NCBI GenBank assembly: GCA_023386495.1
Contig: JAEWJS010000054.1
Location: 1-11,056 of the forward strand
From: Bacillota bacterium
Lineage (GTDB): Bacteria; Bacillota; Bacilli; Paenibacillales; Paenibacillaceae
Direction of reading: 5' to 3'
Length of the DNA: 11,056 nt
Each line of letters begins with the position of its first letter. Within the stretch, counting starts at the first letter, position 1. Made by a program: the position numbers and the translations under genes. The notes under the pieces are model-generated. The model saw only the letters and a program-made list of their open reading frames with translations, made no database searches and had not been told where the DNA came from. Shown in pieces: positions 1 to 5,565 of the stretch.

Positions 1-1
1 C

Positions 2-535
2 CGATACTCGCGGCATCCGCAGCCTCCGAAGCCCGAGCGGCCGGAGCGGCCCGAACGTCCGGAGCGGTCCGATGCGCAGGGGCAGCAGCGCCAAGGCGGG
101 CATCGCTCCTCGAACAACAAGCCGAACCGCTCGCAGCAGGGCAGAGGCACGGAAGGGCGACCGGAAGGCAGACCGGACCGCGGGCAGCAGGGCAATCGCG
201 AGGATCGCAGAGGCCCGCAGGGCGGAAGAGCGGAAGGACGCCCGAATCGCCCGCAGCAGGGCGGAGGTGGACCCGACGCACAGCGCGGCCGTCAGCAAGG
301 CGAGCGTGCCGAGCGCCCGCAGGGCGGACAGCCCCGTCCGCCGCGCGGCGAGCAGCGACGGGGAGAGCAGCGCCAAGGCGGACCGCGTCCGCAGGGCGGC
401 GTCCAGCAGCGACCACGGACGGATGCGCAGGAGCGGTCGCCGGAGGGCGGCGCACGCGAGCAAGGACGCGCGCAGCAGCAGCGACCGCCGCGCAGTGAGA
501 CGCAGCCCGCGCCGGTATCGAGCCGCGAGGAATAG
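2..535 (+). CDS. 3' end of a gene: low-complexity R/G/Q/P-rich C-terminal tail (5' end outside window)
   Basis: The frame beginning at base 2 is open to a TAG at 533-535 and gives 177 residues with no Leu, Ile, Met, Phe, Trp or Cys. It is built from Arg, Gly, Gln, Pro and Glu in short repeats such as ERPERPERPER, RPQGG and RPNRPQQGG. No start codon with a ribosome site is seen, so this is the tail of a protein encoded mainly upstream of the window. Tails of this type are typical of RNA-binding proteins; in Bacillota, DEAD-box RNA helicases and some pseudouridine synthases carry them. The helicase idea is inference only, because no catalytic domain lies in the window. The tail is probably disordered, positively charged and RNA-binding. 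Other open frames over the same bases code for improbable Ser/Arg/Ala mixtures. A terminator follows about 90 bases after the stop. Confidence 0.75.
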   Translation, partial: RYSRHPQPPKPERPERPERPERSDAQGQQRQGGHRSSNNKPNRSQQGRGTEGRPEGRPDRGQQGNREDRRGPQGGRAEGRPNRPQQGGGGPDAQRGRQQGERAERPQGGQPRPPRGEQRRGEQRQGGPRPQGGVQQRPRTDAQERSPEGGAREQGRAQQQRPPRSETQPAPVSSREE

Positions 536-624
536 GCGCGGGCATGCGTGTGCGTCGGACAGCCGCATCGTGGGCGGATTTCGCTATCGCTGGTTGCCGG
601 TACGATAATGGCAAGGAATAACAG

Positions 625-666
625 AAAACCCCTCACACGCTGAAGTGCAGCGGATGAGGGGTTTTT
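625..666. terminator. Bidirectional rho-independent terminator
   Basis: Eleven-bp perfect stem AAAACCCCTCA (625-635) / TGAGGGGTTTT (655-665). The loop contains a second 5-bp stem CGCTG (638-642) / CAGCG (648-652). The plus strand ends in five T; the minus strand reads GGGGTTTTCTGTT. It lies between two converging genes, about 20 bases past the sodA stop and 90 past the stop of the upstream gene, so it can end both transcripts. Confidence 0.88.
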
Positions 667-684
667 CGCGTTAGCGGGGAATGC

Positions 685-1299
685 TTATTTCGCGGCAGCT
701 TCGTAGCGCTTGCCGACTTCGGCCCAGTTCACGACGTTCCAGAACGCTGCGATATAATCCGGACGCTTGTTCTGATACTTCAAGTAGTAAGCGTGCTCCC
801 ATACGTCCAGACCGAGGATCGGCGTGTCGCCTTCCATGATCGGGCTGTCTTGGTTCGGCAGGCTGTATACCTTCAGCTTGCCTTGCGGGGATACCGCGAG
901 GAATGCCCAGCCGGAGCCGAAGCGCGTAGCGCCAGCCTTGGCGAAGTCTTCCTTGAACTTGTCGAAGCCGCCCAACTCGCTGTCGATCGCAGCTGCGAGC
1001 GCGCCGCTTGGAGCGCCGCCGGCGTTAGGGCCGATCGTCTCCCAGAAGAGGCTGTGGTTCGCGTGGCCGCCGCCGTTGTTGCGGACTGCCGTACGGATTG
1101 CCTCCGGTACGTCGTTCAGGTTCGCGATCAGTTCTTCGATCGACTTGCCTTGCAGCTCAGGAGCGGACTCCAGTGCGGCATTCAGGTTCGTCACGTATGC
1201 ATTGTGATGACGATCGTGGTGAATCATCATCGTCGTCTCGTCGATGTGCGGTTCCAGAGCGTTGTTCGGGTAAGGCAGTGCTGGCAATTGGTGAGCCAT
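685..1299 (-). CDS. sodA: Superoxide dismutase, Mn type
   Basis: A 204-residue protein of the Fe/Mn superoxide dismutase family, which converts superoxide to oxygen and hydrogen peroxide in the cytoplasm. The N-terminal helical domain starts MAHQLPALPYPNNALEPHID, and the C-terminal domain ends in FWNVVNW. The four metal ligands are visible: His27 (in IHHDRHH), His82 (in GGGHANH), and Asp165 and His169 (in LDVWEHAYYL). The outer-sphere Gln comes from the C-terminal domain (Gln150 in NQDSP) opposite a Gly-rich GGGH segment, the pattern of Mn rather than Fe enzymes. Length and sequence closely resemble Bacillus subtilis SodA. The ATG is preceded by AGGAGG at 1310-1315, 10 bases away, which is slightly long. 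It is a single-gene unit with its own promoter and terminator. No PerR or Fur box is evident upstream. Confidence 0.97.
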   Translation of the reverse strand: MAHQLPALPYPNNALEPHIDETTMMIHHDRHHNAYVTNLNAALESAPELQGKSIEELIANLNDVPEAIRTAVRNNGGGHANHSLFWETIGPNAGGAPSGALAAAIDSELGGFDKFKEDFAKAGATRFGSGWAFLAVSPQGKLKVYSLPNQDSPIMEGDTPILGLDVWEHAYYLKYQNKRPDYIAAFWNVVNWAEVGKRYEAAAK

Positions 1300-1337
1300 G
1301 TGCGAATAACCTCCTATGTATTGTAGTTTTCATGCCC

Positions 1338-1366
1338 ATTATCCCTGATTTTAACTAATAAATCAA
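1338..1366 (-). promoter_or_regulatory. Likely sigma-A promoter of sodA
   Basis: On the minus strand, TTGATT (1361-1366) and GATAAT (1338-1343) are separated by exactly 17 bases. They resemble the TTGACA / TATAAT consensus, four and five of six bases respectively. The predicted start of transcription is near 1331, giving a leader of about 30 bases that includes the AGGAGG. Confidence 0.55.
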
Positions 1367-1488
1367 CACGAATGTTTAGAAAGTCGAATGCGGTCGAAAG
1401 GCCTGTCCTGCCGCCCGCTTGAGCCTGTACTAGGATGGCGTATCCGGGATATTTTATACTGTCCGAACAAATATAGCCCCGCACACCT

Positions 1489-1518
1489 ATGAAAACGCTT
1501 AAATTTAAGCGTTTTCAT
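1489..1518. promoter_or_regulatory. 30-bp perfect palindrome with two LacI-family/cre-like half elements
   Basis: The sequence from 1489 to 1518 is identical to its reverse complement over all 30 bases; the left half is ATGAAAACGCTTAAA. Bases 1490-1503 (TGAAAACGCTTAAA) differ at one position from the relaxed catabolite-responsive-element pattern TGWAARCGYTWWCA, and the mirror half does the same on the other strand. It lies about 120 bases upstream of the sodA promoter and 120 bases upstream of the GNAT start, so it could serve either gene. A protein-binding site is more likely than a terminator because the stem is AT-rich and has no natural loop. Its regulator is unknown. Confidence 0.6.
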
Positions 1519-1520
1519 TC

Positions 1521-1546
1521 AAAATCGTGAGTTTTGTCATGATTTT
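1521..1546 (+). other. AT-rich hairpin next to the palindrome
   Basis: AAAATCGTGA (1521-1530) can pair with TCATGATTTT (1537-1546) around the loop GTTTTG, with one G-U pair. Runs of T follow (ATTTTT, then CTTTTTTT). It is weak as a terminator, and no gene ends just before it on the plus strand. It may be part of the regulatory region or chance in AT-rich DNA. Confidence 0.3.
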
Positions 1547-1574
1547 TAAGCTTTTTTTAAGGAATGTGCAGGAT

Positions 1575-1610
1575 TTCGTTAATTCTTGTCGTATTTCTAT
1601 ATTTAGAAAT
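1575..1610 (+). promoter_or_regulatory. Possible promoter and overlapping dyad before the GNAT gene
   Basis: A TATATT -10 candidate (1598-1603) has a poor -35 (TTCGTT, 1575-1580) at a spacing of 17. The -10 lies inside an inverted repeat, ATTTCTA (1593-1599) / TAGAAAT (1604-1610), placed where a repressor could block RNA polymerase. Both calls are weak on their own; their overlap makes the site worth noting. Confidence 0.3.
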
Positions 1611-1640
1611 GTACATCCATTGATAGGCGGAGGTTAGCAC

Positions 1641-2063
1641 ATGCACGTTCGTTCTTTCCAATTATCTGATTATCGGCCAGTGTCGGAATTGATGGCGTCG
1701 GTACTGTCAGAGACTTGCTATGAGGAGACGATGGAAGCCTTCTCGAGGCAATTGAAGTGGGACAGTGAACTGGTATTAGTCGCAGTGCAGGAATCGGAGA
1801 TCGTCGGCATCATTATCGGAACGATCGACCGGAACCGAGGATATTATTATCGCGTCGCGGTACACCCTGACCACCAACGCATGGGCATCGGCAAGACGTT
1901 GATCAACGGGCTGAAGCAGCGCTTCGAGCAGCGGAACGTCACGCATATCATGATTACGGCCGATGAGCACAACGAACCGATCCTATCTTTGTACGAATCG
2001 ATGGGCTACAGAGCACAAGATTTCTTCCGTTCCATTGGCAAGCTTGCCATTGTAGCAGGATAA
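1641..2063 (+). CDS. GNAT-family N-acetyltransferase
   Basis: A 140-residue single-domain protein of the GCN5-related acetyltransferase fold, which moves an acetyl group from acetyl-CoA to an amine. Motif A, with the acetyl-CoA pyrophosphate loop, is at residues 72-90: VAVHPDHQRMGIGKTLI, containing the Q/R-x-x-G-x-G signature at 79-84. The C-terminal motif B region (about 105-123, ADEHNEPILSLYESMGY) supplies the usual Asn and the Tyr that acts as general acid in many members. The length is normal for the family. GGAGG at 1629-1633 sits 7 bases before the ATG. A terminator follows, so it is probably transcribed alone. The substrate cannot be read from sequence; a RimI-like protein acetylase or a small-molecule acetylase are both possible. 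Confidence 0.92.
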   Translation: MHVRSFQLSDYRPVSELMASVLSETCYEETMEAFSRQLKWDSELVLVAVQESEIVGIIIGTIDRNRGYYYRVAVHPDHQRMGIGKTLINGLKQRFEQRNVTHIMITADEHNEPILSLYESMGYRAQDFFRSIGKLAIVAG

Positions 2064-2098
2064 TCTCCGCGCATCAGACGGAGGATGCAAGCATTGAT

Positions 2099-2145
2099 AG
2101 CATATATTGCGCGCCATTGCTTTTGGCTGCAATATATGCTTTTCT
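2099..2145 (+). terminator. Rho-independent terminator of the GNAT gene
   Basis: Perfect 12-bp stem AGCATATATTGC (2099-2110) / GCAATATATGCT (2129-2140) with an 18-base loop, followed by TTTCTATTATTAT. It begins 36 bases after the GNAT stop. It lies inside a possible upstream extension of the next reading frame, which argues that the extension is not translated. Confidence 0.75.
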
Positions 2146-2150
2146 ATTAT
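2123..2150 (+). promoter_or_regulatory. Possible promoter of ntdP-lepB, embedded in the terminator
   Basis: TTGGCT (2123-2128) and TATTAT (2145-2150) are 16 bases apart and match the sigma-A consensus in four and five of six bases. The -35 lies in the terminator loop and the -10 in its T-rich tail. The transcript would begin close to 2157, leaving a leader of only about 15 bases before the ATG at 2172. Confidence 0.3.
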
Positions 2151-2171
2151 TATAACGCGGGGGGCGAATCG

Positions 2172-2729
2172 ATGATGCCAGAGTATCAGCGCTGCGTGAT
2201 CAAGAGCTTCAAACACAACGGCAGCTTGCACCGGATGTGGCAGCAGTATTGGCTCATCCCGGCTGAGAAGCTGCTGCCCGAGCATGCTGCGGAATCGATG
2301 CTGGTGCTGGTCGCCCGCGAGACGAACGTGCAGGAAGCCAGCGGCAAGCGCTGGACAAGCCGGGTGCCGGCCGTTACCTTTTTTATCCCTGGGCAGTGGT
2401 ACAATATCGTTGCGCTCATGGAGAACGGCGGAATTCGCTATTATTGCAACCTGGCCTCTCCCGTCTATGTGCAGCAAGGCAATGTCCTCACTTACATTGA
2501 TTACGATCTCGATATTATTCATTACCCGGACGGCTCGATGCATGTGGTCGATCGCGACGAGTATGAAGCGAATAAGCATGCGTATCATTATCCGGCGGAT
2601 GTGCAGCAGAAGGTCGCGGAAGGCTTGGCCCTGCTGAAGGGTCGCATTCGCGGCAGGGCTGAGCCATTCCGAGCCGATGCCGTCCAGCACTATTATGAAG
2701 CATGGATGACAGACATTAGCGGGGTGTGA
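2172..2729 (+). CDS. ntdP: Nucleoside tri-/diphosphate phosphatase (DUF402 family, YgaC/Ntdp-like)
   Basis: A 185-residue member of the DUF402 family. Characterised relatives hydrolyse nucleoside tri- and diphosphates with a divalent metal. Key residues of the family are all present: Arg21 in KHNGSLHRMW, Asn93 in YYCNL, the Asp ladder 110/112/114 in YIDYDLDI, and Asp127 with Glu130 in VDRDEYE. The resemblance to Bacillus YgaC is strong from the KSFKHNG segment to the end. The frame is open back to an ATG at 2085, but that stretch overlaps the preceding terminator and encodes an aromatic-rich peptide unlike the family. The start at ATG 2172 (or 2175) has a G-run ribosome site at 2159-2164. The lepB start lies one base after the stop, so the two are probably translationally coupled. 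The in vivo role is not known from sequence. Confidence 0.88.
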   Translation: MMPEYQRCVIKSFKHNGSLHRMWQQYWLIPAEKLLPEHAAESMLVLVARETNVQEASGKRWTSRVPAVTFFIPGQWYNIVALMENGGIRYYCNLASPVYVQQGNVLTYIDYDLDIIHYPDGSMHVVDRDEYEANKHAYHYPADVQQKVAEGLALLKGRIRGRAEPFRADAVQHYYEAWMTDISGV

Positions 2730-2730
2730 G

Positions 2731-3354
2731 ATGAATCGACTGCTATCAGAGGAAGAACCGCACCAGCCATCCCTGCAAGAACCCCGTAAGCCGGCAAGAC
2801 GAGGCGGACCGGAACGTCCGCGTCCGAACTGGCTCACGGAGCTGCTCGATTGGACACGGACGCTTGGCATCGCGCTCGTGCTCGTCGTCCTCGTGAACCT
2901 GTTCCTATTTAACCTGTCGAAGGTTGAAGGGCACTCGATGGAACCGACACTTGTACCGCACGAGTGGTTGTTCATCAATAAGATCGGGTATAGGCTCGGG
3001 GATCCGCAGCGAGGGGACGTCGTCATCGTGAATGACCCGTCGACGGACGGAGCGAACAGCGGCAAATATCTCGTGAAGCGCATCATCGGCATTCCGGGCG
3101 ATACGATCGAAATTCGCGGCGGCCAGCTCTACGTGAACGGCACGCTGCAAGTGGAAGCCTATACGGATGCGGCGATCGAGGACGAAGATTACGGTCCTGC
3201 GGTCGTCGAGAAAGACCGTTATTTCATCATGGGCGATAACCGGCATGCGGGAGCAAGCAAGGACAGCCGAATGTTCGGCACCGTGCCGAGCAAGCTGATC
3301 AAGGGCGAAGCCGAGTTCGTGCTGTGGCCGATCACGAAGTGGAATAAGCTATAG
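2731..3354 (+). CDS. lepB: Type I signal peptidase
   Basis: A 207-residue membrane-bound serine protease that removes signal peptides from exported preproteins on the outer face of the membrane. A charged, Pro/Arg-rich cytoplasmic tail of about 40 residues precedes one transmembrane helix (about 44-62, TLGIALVLVVLVNLFLF). Box B contains the nucleophile Ser69 (EGHSMEPTL). Box D contains the general base Lys116 (YLVKRIIGIPGD). Box E is MGDNR...KDSRMFG at 167-183. The size and single membrane span fit the Bacillus Sip type. Box E is unusual: the spacing between NR and SxDSR is two residues longer than the common NRxxSxDSR form. The start ATG follows the ntdP stop by one base, with GGGGTGTGAG as ribosome site. 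No obvious terminator follows; repeat copy A begins 64 bases later. Confidence 0.95.
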   Translation: MNRLLSEEEPHQPSLQEPRKPARRGGPERPRPNWLTELLDWTRTLGIALVLVVLVNLFLFNLSKVEGHSMEPTLVPHEWLFINKIGYRLGDPQRGDVVIVNDPSTDGANSGKYLVKRIIGIPGDTIEIRGGQLYVNGTLQVEAYTDAAIEDEDYGPAVVEKDRYFIMGDNRHAGASKDSRMFGTVPSKLIKGEAEFVLWPITKWNKL

Positions 3355-3417
3355 TCTGTTGCTGTTGCATCAGATGGATCGCTGAGCGTCACATGCCAAA
3401 CTCTGGGGCAATGGGCC

Positions 3418-3626
3418 ATTAGCGAAGCAAATGCGCTGTTAAGGTACATGCATGCGCTATTGTAGGCCCCTATCGCTCATCCTAACCTAATAGTGTATAG
3501 AATGCGCTAAATAGCGCATGACGGTTCGCTAATTAGCGAATATAGCCCATAAACGGCATCTAAGTGGGGCGAAGCCCCTTGAATTAGCGCACGGGTATAC
3601 GTTAACAGCGAAGAAGCTTCGCTATT
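3418..3626. repeat. 209-bp intergenic repeat with long terminal inverted repeats, copy A
   Basis: This fills most of the 371-base gap between lepB and rnhA. It begins ATTAGCGAAGC and ends GCTTCGCTATT. The two ends form imperfect inverted repeats of about 44 bases (3418-3461 with 3582-3626), matching at 23 of the outermost 29 positions. The interior holds two palindromes (3502-3519 and 3525-3540) and the hairpin GGGGC-GAA-GCCCC (about 3566-3578). The words TTCGCTA, TGCGCTA and their complements recur about eleven times. An equally long, colinear copy lies at 10731-10939; the first 46 bases of the blocks starting at 3416 and 10729 match at 40 positions. It has no coding potential. A MITE-like element, a REP-like sequence or a structured RNA are all possible. 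Confidence 0.85.
3502..3540. repeat. Two adjacent palindromes in the centre of repeat copy A
   Basis: Bases 3502-3519 are an inverted repeat, ATGCGCTA / TAGCGCAT, around AA. Bases 3525-3540, TTCGCTAATTAGCGAA, are a 16-bp perfect palindrome. In copy B the same position carries one 42-bp dyad. Confidence 0.85.
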
Positions 3627-3725
3627 ACACCACCCGACTCTTACAAATCGATAACCAATTCAATCAAGACCGGATGTCAGCGCGGATGCTTGCGTATGGC
3701 AACGGTCCTAGGGAGTTGTGGCAGG

Positions 3726-4163
3726 TTGAAAGACTTAATGGTCTACACGGACGGTGCTTGTTCGGGCAATCCCGGTCCCGGCGGCTGGGGCGCCGTCTTG
3801 TTCTATGGCGACAAGCGCAAGGAAATATCGGGCGGCGAGCCGATGTCGACGAATAACCGGATGGAAATTACGGCCGTCATCGAGGCGCTGCGGCTGCTGA
3901 AGGAGCCCTGCAGCGTGCAAGTGTACAGCGATTCCGCGTACGTGGTGAATTGCTTCAATCAGAACTGGATCCGGGGCTGGCTGAAGAACGGCTGGCGGAA
4001 CAGCAAGGGGCAGCCGGTGGAGAACCAAGATCTGTGGAAGGCGCTCTGGGAACTGATGCAGAAGCATAAGGTCACCTACATCAAGGTCAAAGGACATAGC
4101 GACAACGAATGGAACAACCGCTGCGACGAGCTCGCGCGCGAAGCGATCAAGCGGCTGACGTAG
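3726..4163 (+). CDS. rnhA: Ribonuclease HI
   Basis: A 145-residue endonuclease that cuts the RNA strand of RNA-DNA hybrids. All catalytic residues of the type 1 family are present: Asp9 (YTDGACSGNPGPGG), Glu47 (NNRMEI), Asp69 (VYSDSAYV), His124 (KGHSDN) and Asp134 (RCDELA). The basic-protrusion region GWLKNGWRNSKG (84-95) is retained, as in the E. coli-type enzyme. The frame stays open back to an ATG at 3690, but the family normally starts a few residues before the TDGACSG motif. The TTG at 3726 gives MKDLMVYTDG, with GGGAG at 3711-3715, 10 bases upstream. The ATG at 3738 is a less likely alternative. It stands between repeat copy A and a 226-base structured gap, so its co-transcription with queG is uncertain. 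Confidence 0.95.
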   Translation: MKDLMVYTDGACSGNPGPGGWGAVLFYGDKRKEISGGEPMSTNNRMEITAVIEALRLLKEPCSVQVYSDSAYVVNCFNQNWIRGWLKNGWRNSKGQPVENQDLWKALWELMQKHKVTYIKVKGHSDNEWNNRCDELAREAIKRLT

Positions 4164-4170
4164 AGGAAGC

Positions 4171-4365
4171 GTTACATCGCGATCACTCCAGCTTTCAGCG
4201 CCGAGAGGGTTGGATGATGCAGGGAATTGAGGAGCGGAGCTCCACGTTTTCGTGAGAAAACGACATCGGAAGCATATGCTAGGCAGACCTACGTGAGCAC
4301 CGGAAATTGCCTGCAGAATTCAAGATTCGATGTCGAGTAATCGTCTATGAGTTACATCGCGATCA
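4171..4365 (+). repeat. Pair of 15-bp exact direct repeats flanking the queG leader
   Basis: GTTACATCGCGATCA occurs at 4171-4185 and again at 4351-4365, 180 bases apart in the gap between rnhA and queG. Each contains the 8-bp palindrome ATCGCGAT. Each is followed by one arm of an inverted repeat, CCAGCTTT or AAAGCTGG. Confidence 0.8.
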
Positions 4366-4373
4366 AAGCTGGA
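4187..4373 (+). other. Candidate structured leader upstream of queG
   Basis: The 226-base gap before queG has no convincing gene but has nested pairing potential. TCCAGCTTT (4187-4195) pairs with AAAGCTGGA (4365-4373), ending just before the queG ribosome site. GGAGC/GCTCC (4231-4243) forms a small hairpin. CGTTTTC/GAAAACG (4245-4262) closes a GTGA tetraloop. CGACATCGGA (4261-4270) pairs with TTCGATGTCG (4326-4335), with one G-U pair. AGGCAG/TTGCCT (4281-4312) is inside it. The 4245-4262 and 4261-4270 stems share two bases. A 13-codon frame (ATG 4214 to TGA 4253) after AGAGGG could be a leader peptide, but is too short to support. No known riboswitch consensus is recognised. Confidence 0.4.
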
Positions 4374-4389
4374 AGGAGGGCATGTTGGG

Positions 4390-5565
4390 ATGGTGACGGA
4401 AATTCAGCTGGACGTAGAGGCGCTGAAGGCCGATCTGATCGCGGCACTGCCCTCTCTCGGCATCGATAAGCTCGGTTTCGCGTCCGCTGCGCCGTTCACG
4501 TCGCTCAAGCAGACGCTGCTGCGGCATCGCGAGCTCGGCCGCGAGTCGGGCTTCGAGGAGCCCGATCTGGAGAAGCGGACCGAGCCTTCGCTGTTATTCG
4601 AGAATCCGCAATCGATTCTCGCGATCGCGATCGCGTACCCTTCGAAGCTGAAGGATGCGCCCAAGTCCGAGCCCGGCCTGCGCAGGGGCATCCTCTCCCG
4701 TTCGTCGTGGGGCGAGGATTATCACCACGTGCTCCGCAATCGGCTAGCGCGTCTGGAGGCTTGGCTGCGGGAGCGGGTGCCCGGCCTGCGCGCGGAGAGC
4801 ATGGTCGATACGGGCGCGCTCGTCGATCGGGCCGTGGCGGAGCGGGCAGGGATCGGCTGGAGCGGCAAAAATTGCGCGATTATCTCCCCGGAGTTCGGCT
4901 CGTGGATCTATTTGGGCGAGATGATCACGAACATTCCGTTCGTGCCGGATCAGCCGATCACGGATCAATGCGGCTCCTGCACGAAGTGCATCGATGCCTG
5001 TCCGACCGGCGCGCTGGTCGGGCCGGGCGAGCTGAACGCGCAGCGCTGCGTCTCGTTCGTGACGCAGACGAAGGGCTTCGTGTCGGACGAGCTGATGCGC
5101 AAGATGGGCAATCGGCTCTACGGCTGCGATACCTGCCAGATTGTGTGCCCGGTGAACAAGGGGCTTAACTGGACGCAGCATACCGAGCTCGAGCCGGATC
5201 CCGAGATCGCGAAGCCGCTCCTCGAGCCGCTGCTTACGATCGGCAACCGCGCGTTCAAGGAGCGGTTCGGCAGCAGCGCCGCCGCTTGGCGCGGCAAGAA
5301 GCCGATCCAGCGCAACGCGGTCATCGCGCTCGGCAACTTCAAGGATGCGTCCGCTGTTCCCGCGCTCATCGGCGTATTGCGCAGCGATCCGCGTCCGGAG
5401 CTGCGGGGGACGGCGGCTTGGTCGCTCGGCCGCATCGGCGGGGCGGAGGCATCCGTTGCGGTGCAGGCAGCGGCAGAGACGGAGCAGGACGCCGATGCGC
5501 TCGCGATGATGCGTGGTGCGCTTCAGGCGTTAGCTGAAGCGGAGGTGGAATCGCATGGCGATTAG
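4390..5565 (+). CDS. queG: Epoxyqueuosine reductase
   Basis: A 391-residue, cobalamin- and iron-sulfur-dependent reductase that converts epoxyqueuosine to queuosine in the wobble position of tRNAs with GUN anticodons, the last step of queuosine synthesis. The N-terminal corrinoid-binding region includes SMVDTGALVDRAVAERAGIGW (from about 137); its Asp140 matches the conserved catalytic Asp. Two [4Fe-4S] clusters are indicated by Cys194, 197, 200 and 204 (CGSCTKCIDACPTGAL) and Cys220, 246, 249 and 253 (CDTCQIVCPVN). Residues from about 305 form a HEAT-like helical tail (PIQRNAVIALGNF, then VPALIGVL and AAWSLGRIGG), found in many Bacillota QueG proteins. GGAAGGAGGG at 4371-4380 sets the ATG at 4390. 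The last 11 bases overlap ogt, and folE follows in the same run. Confidence 0.96.
   Translation: MVTEIQLDVEALKADLIAALPSLGIDKLGFASAAPFTSLKQTLLRHRELGRESGFEEPDLEKRTEPSLLFENPQSILAIAIAYPSKLKDAPKSEPGLRRGILSRSSWGEDYHHVLRNRLARLEAWLRERVPGLRAESMVDTGALVDRAVAERAGIGWSGKNCAIISPEFGSWIYLGEMITNIPFVPDQPITDQCGSCTKCIDACPTGALVGPGELNAQRCVSFVTQTKGFVSDELMRKMGNRLYGCDTCQIVCPVNKGLNWTQHTELEPDPEIAKPLLEPLLTIGNRAFKERFGSSAAAWRGKKPIQRNAVIALGNFKDASAVPALIGVLRSDPRPELRGTAAWSLGRIGGAEASVAVQAAAETEQDADALAMMRGALQALAEAEVESHGD

Noticed and set aside
72..608. Plus-strand open frame of 178 codons
   Set aside because: Its product is a Ser/Arg/Ala mixture with no family likeness. The frame starting at base 2 gives the regular ERPERP and RPQGG repeats and a proper stop, so this one is a shadow.
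1300..1400. PerR or Fur box controlling sodA
   Set aside because: No TTATAAT-type inverted repeat or GATAAT-type array beyond the -10 element was found.
1983..3092. Minus-strand open frame of 369 codons
   Set aside because: It crosses the end of the GNAT gene, all of ntdP and half of lepB, which all have conserved motifs on the plus strand. It is open only because of GC-rich codon usage opposite them.
4214..4255. 13-codon leader peptide before queG
   Set aside because: It is too short to judge. The possible ribosome site AGAGGG is only 4 bases away and the codons show no regulatory bias.
4171..4365. CRISPR-like reading of the 15-bp direct repeats
   Set aside because: There are only two copies, 180 bases apart, with no spacer array or cas genes.
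4187..4373. Cobalamin or preQ1 riboswitch before queG
   Set aside because: No B12-box-like sequence and no compact preQ1 stem with an A-rich tail can be found; only general pairing potential remains.
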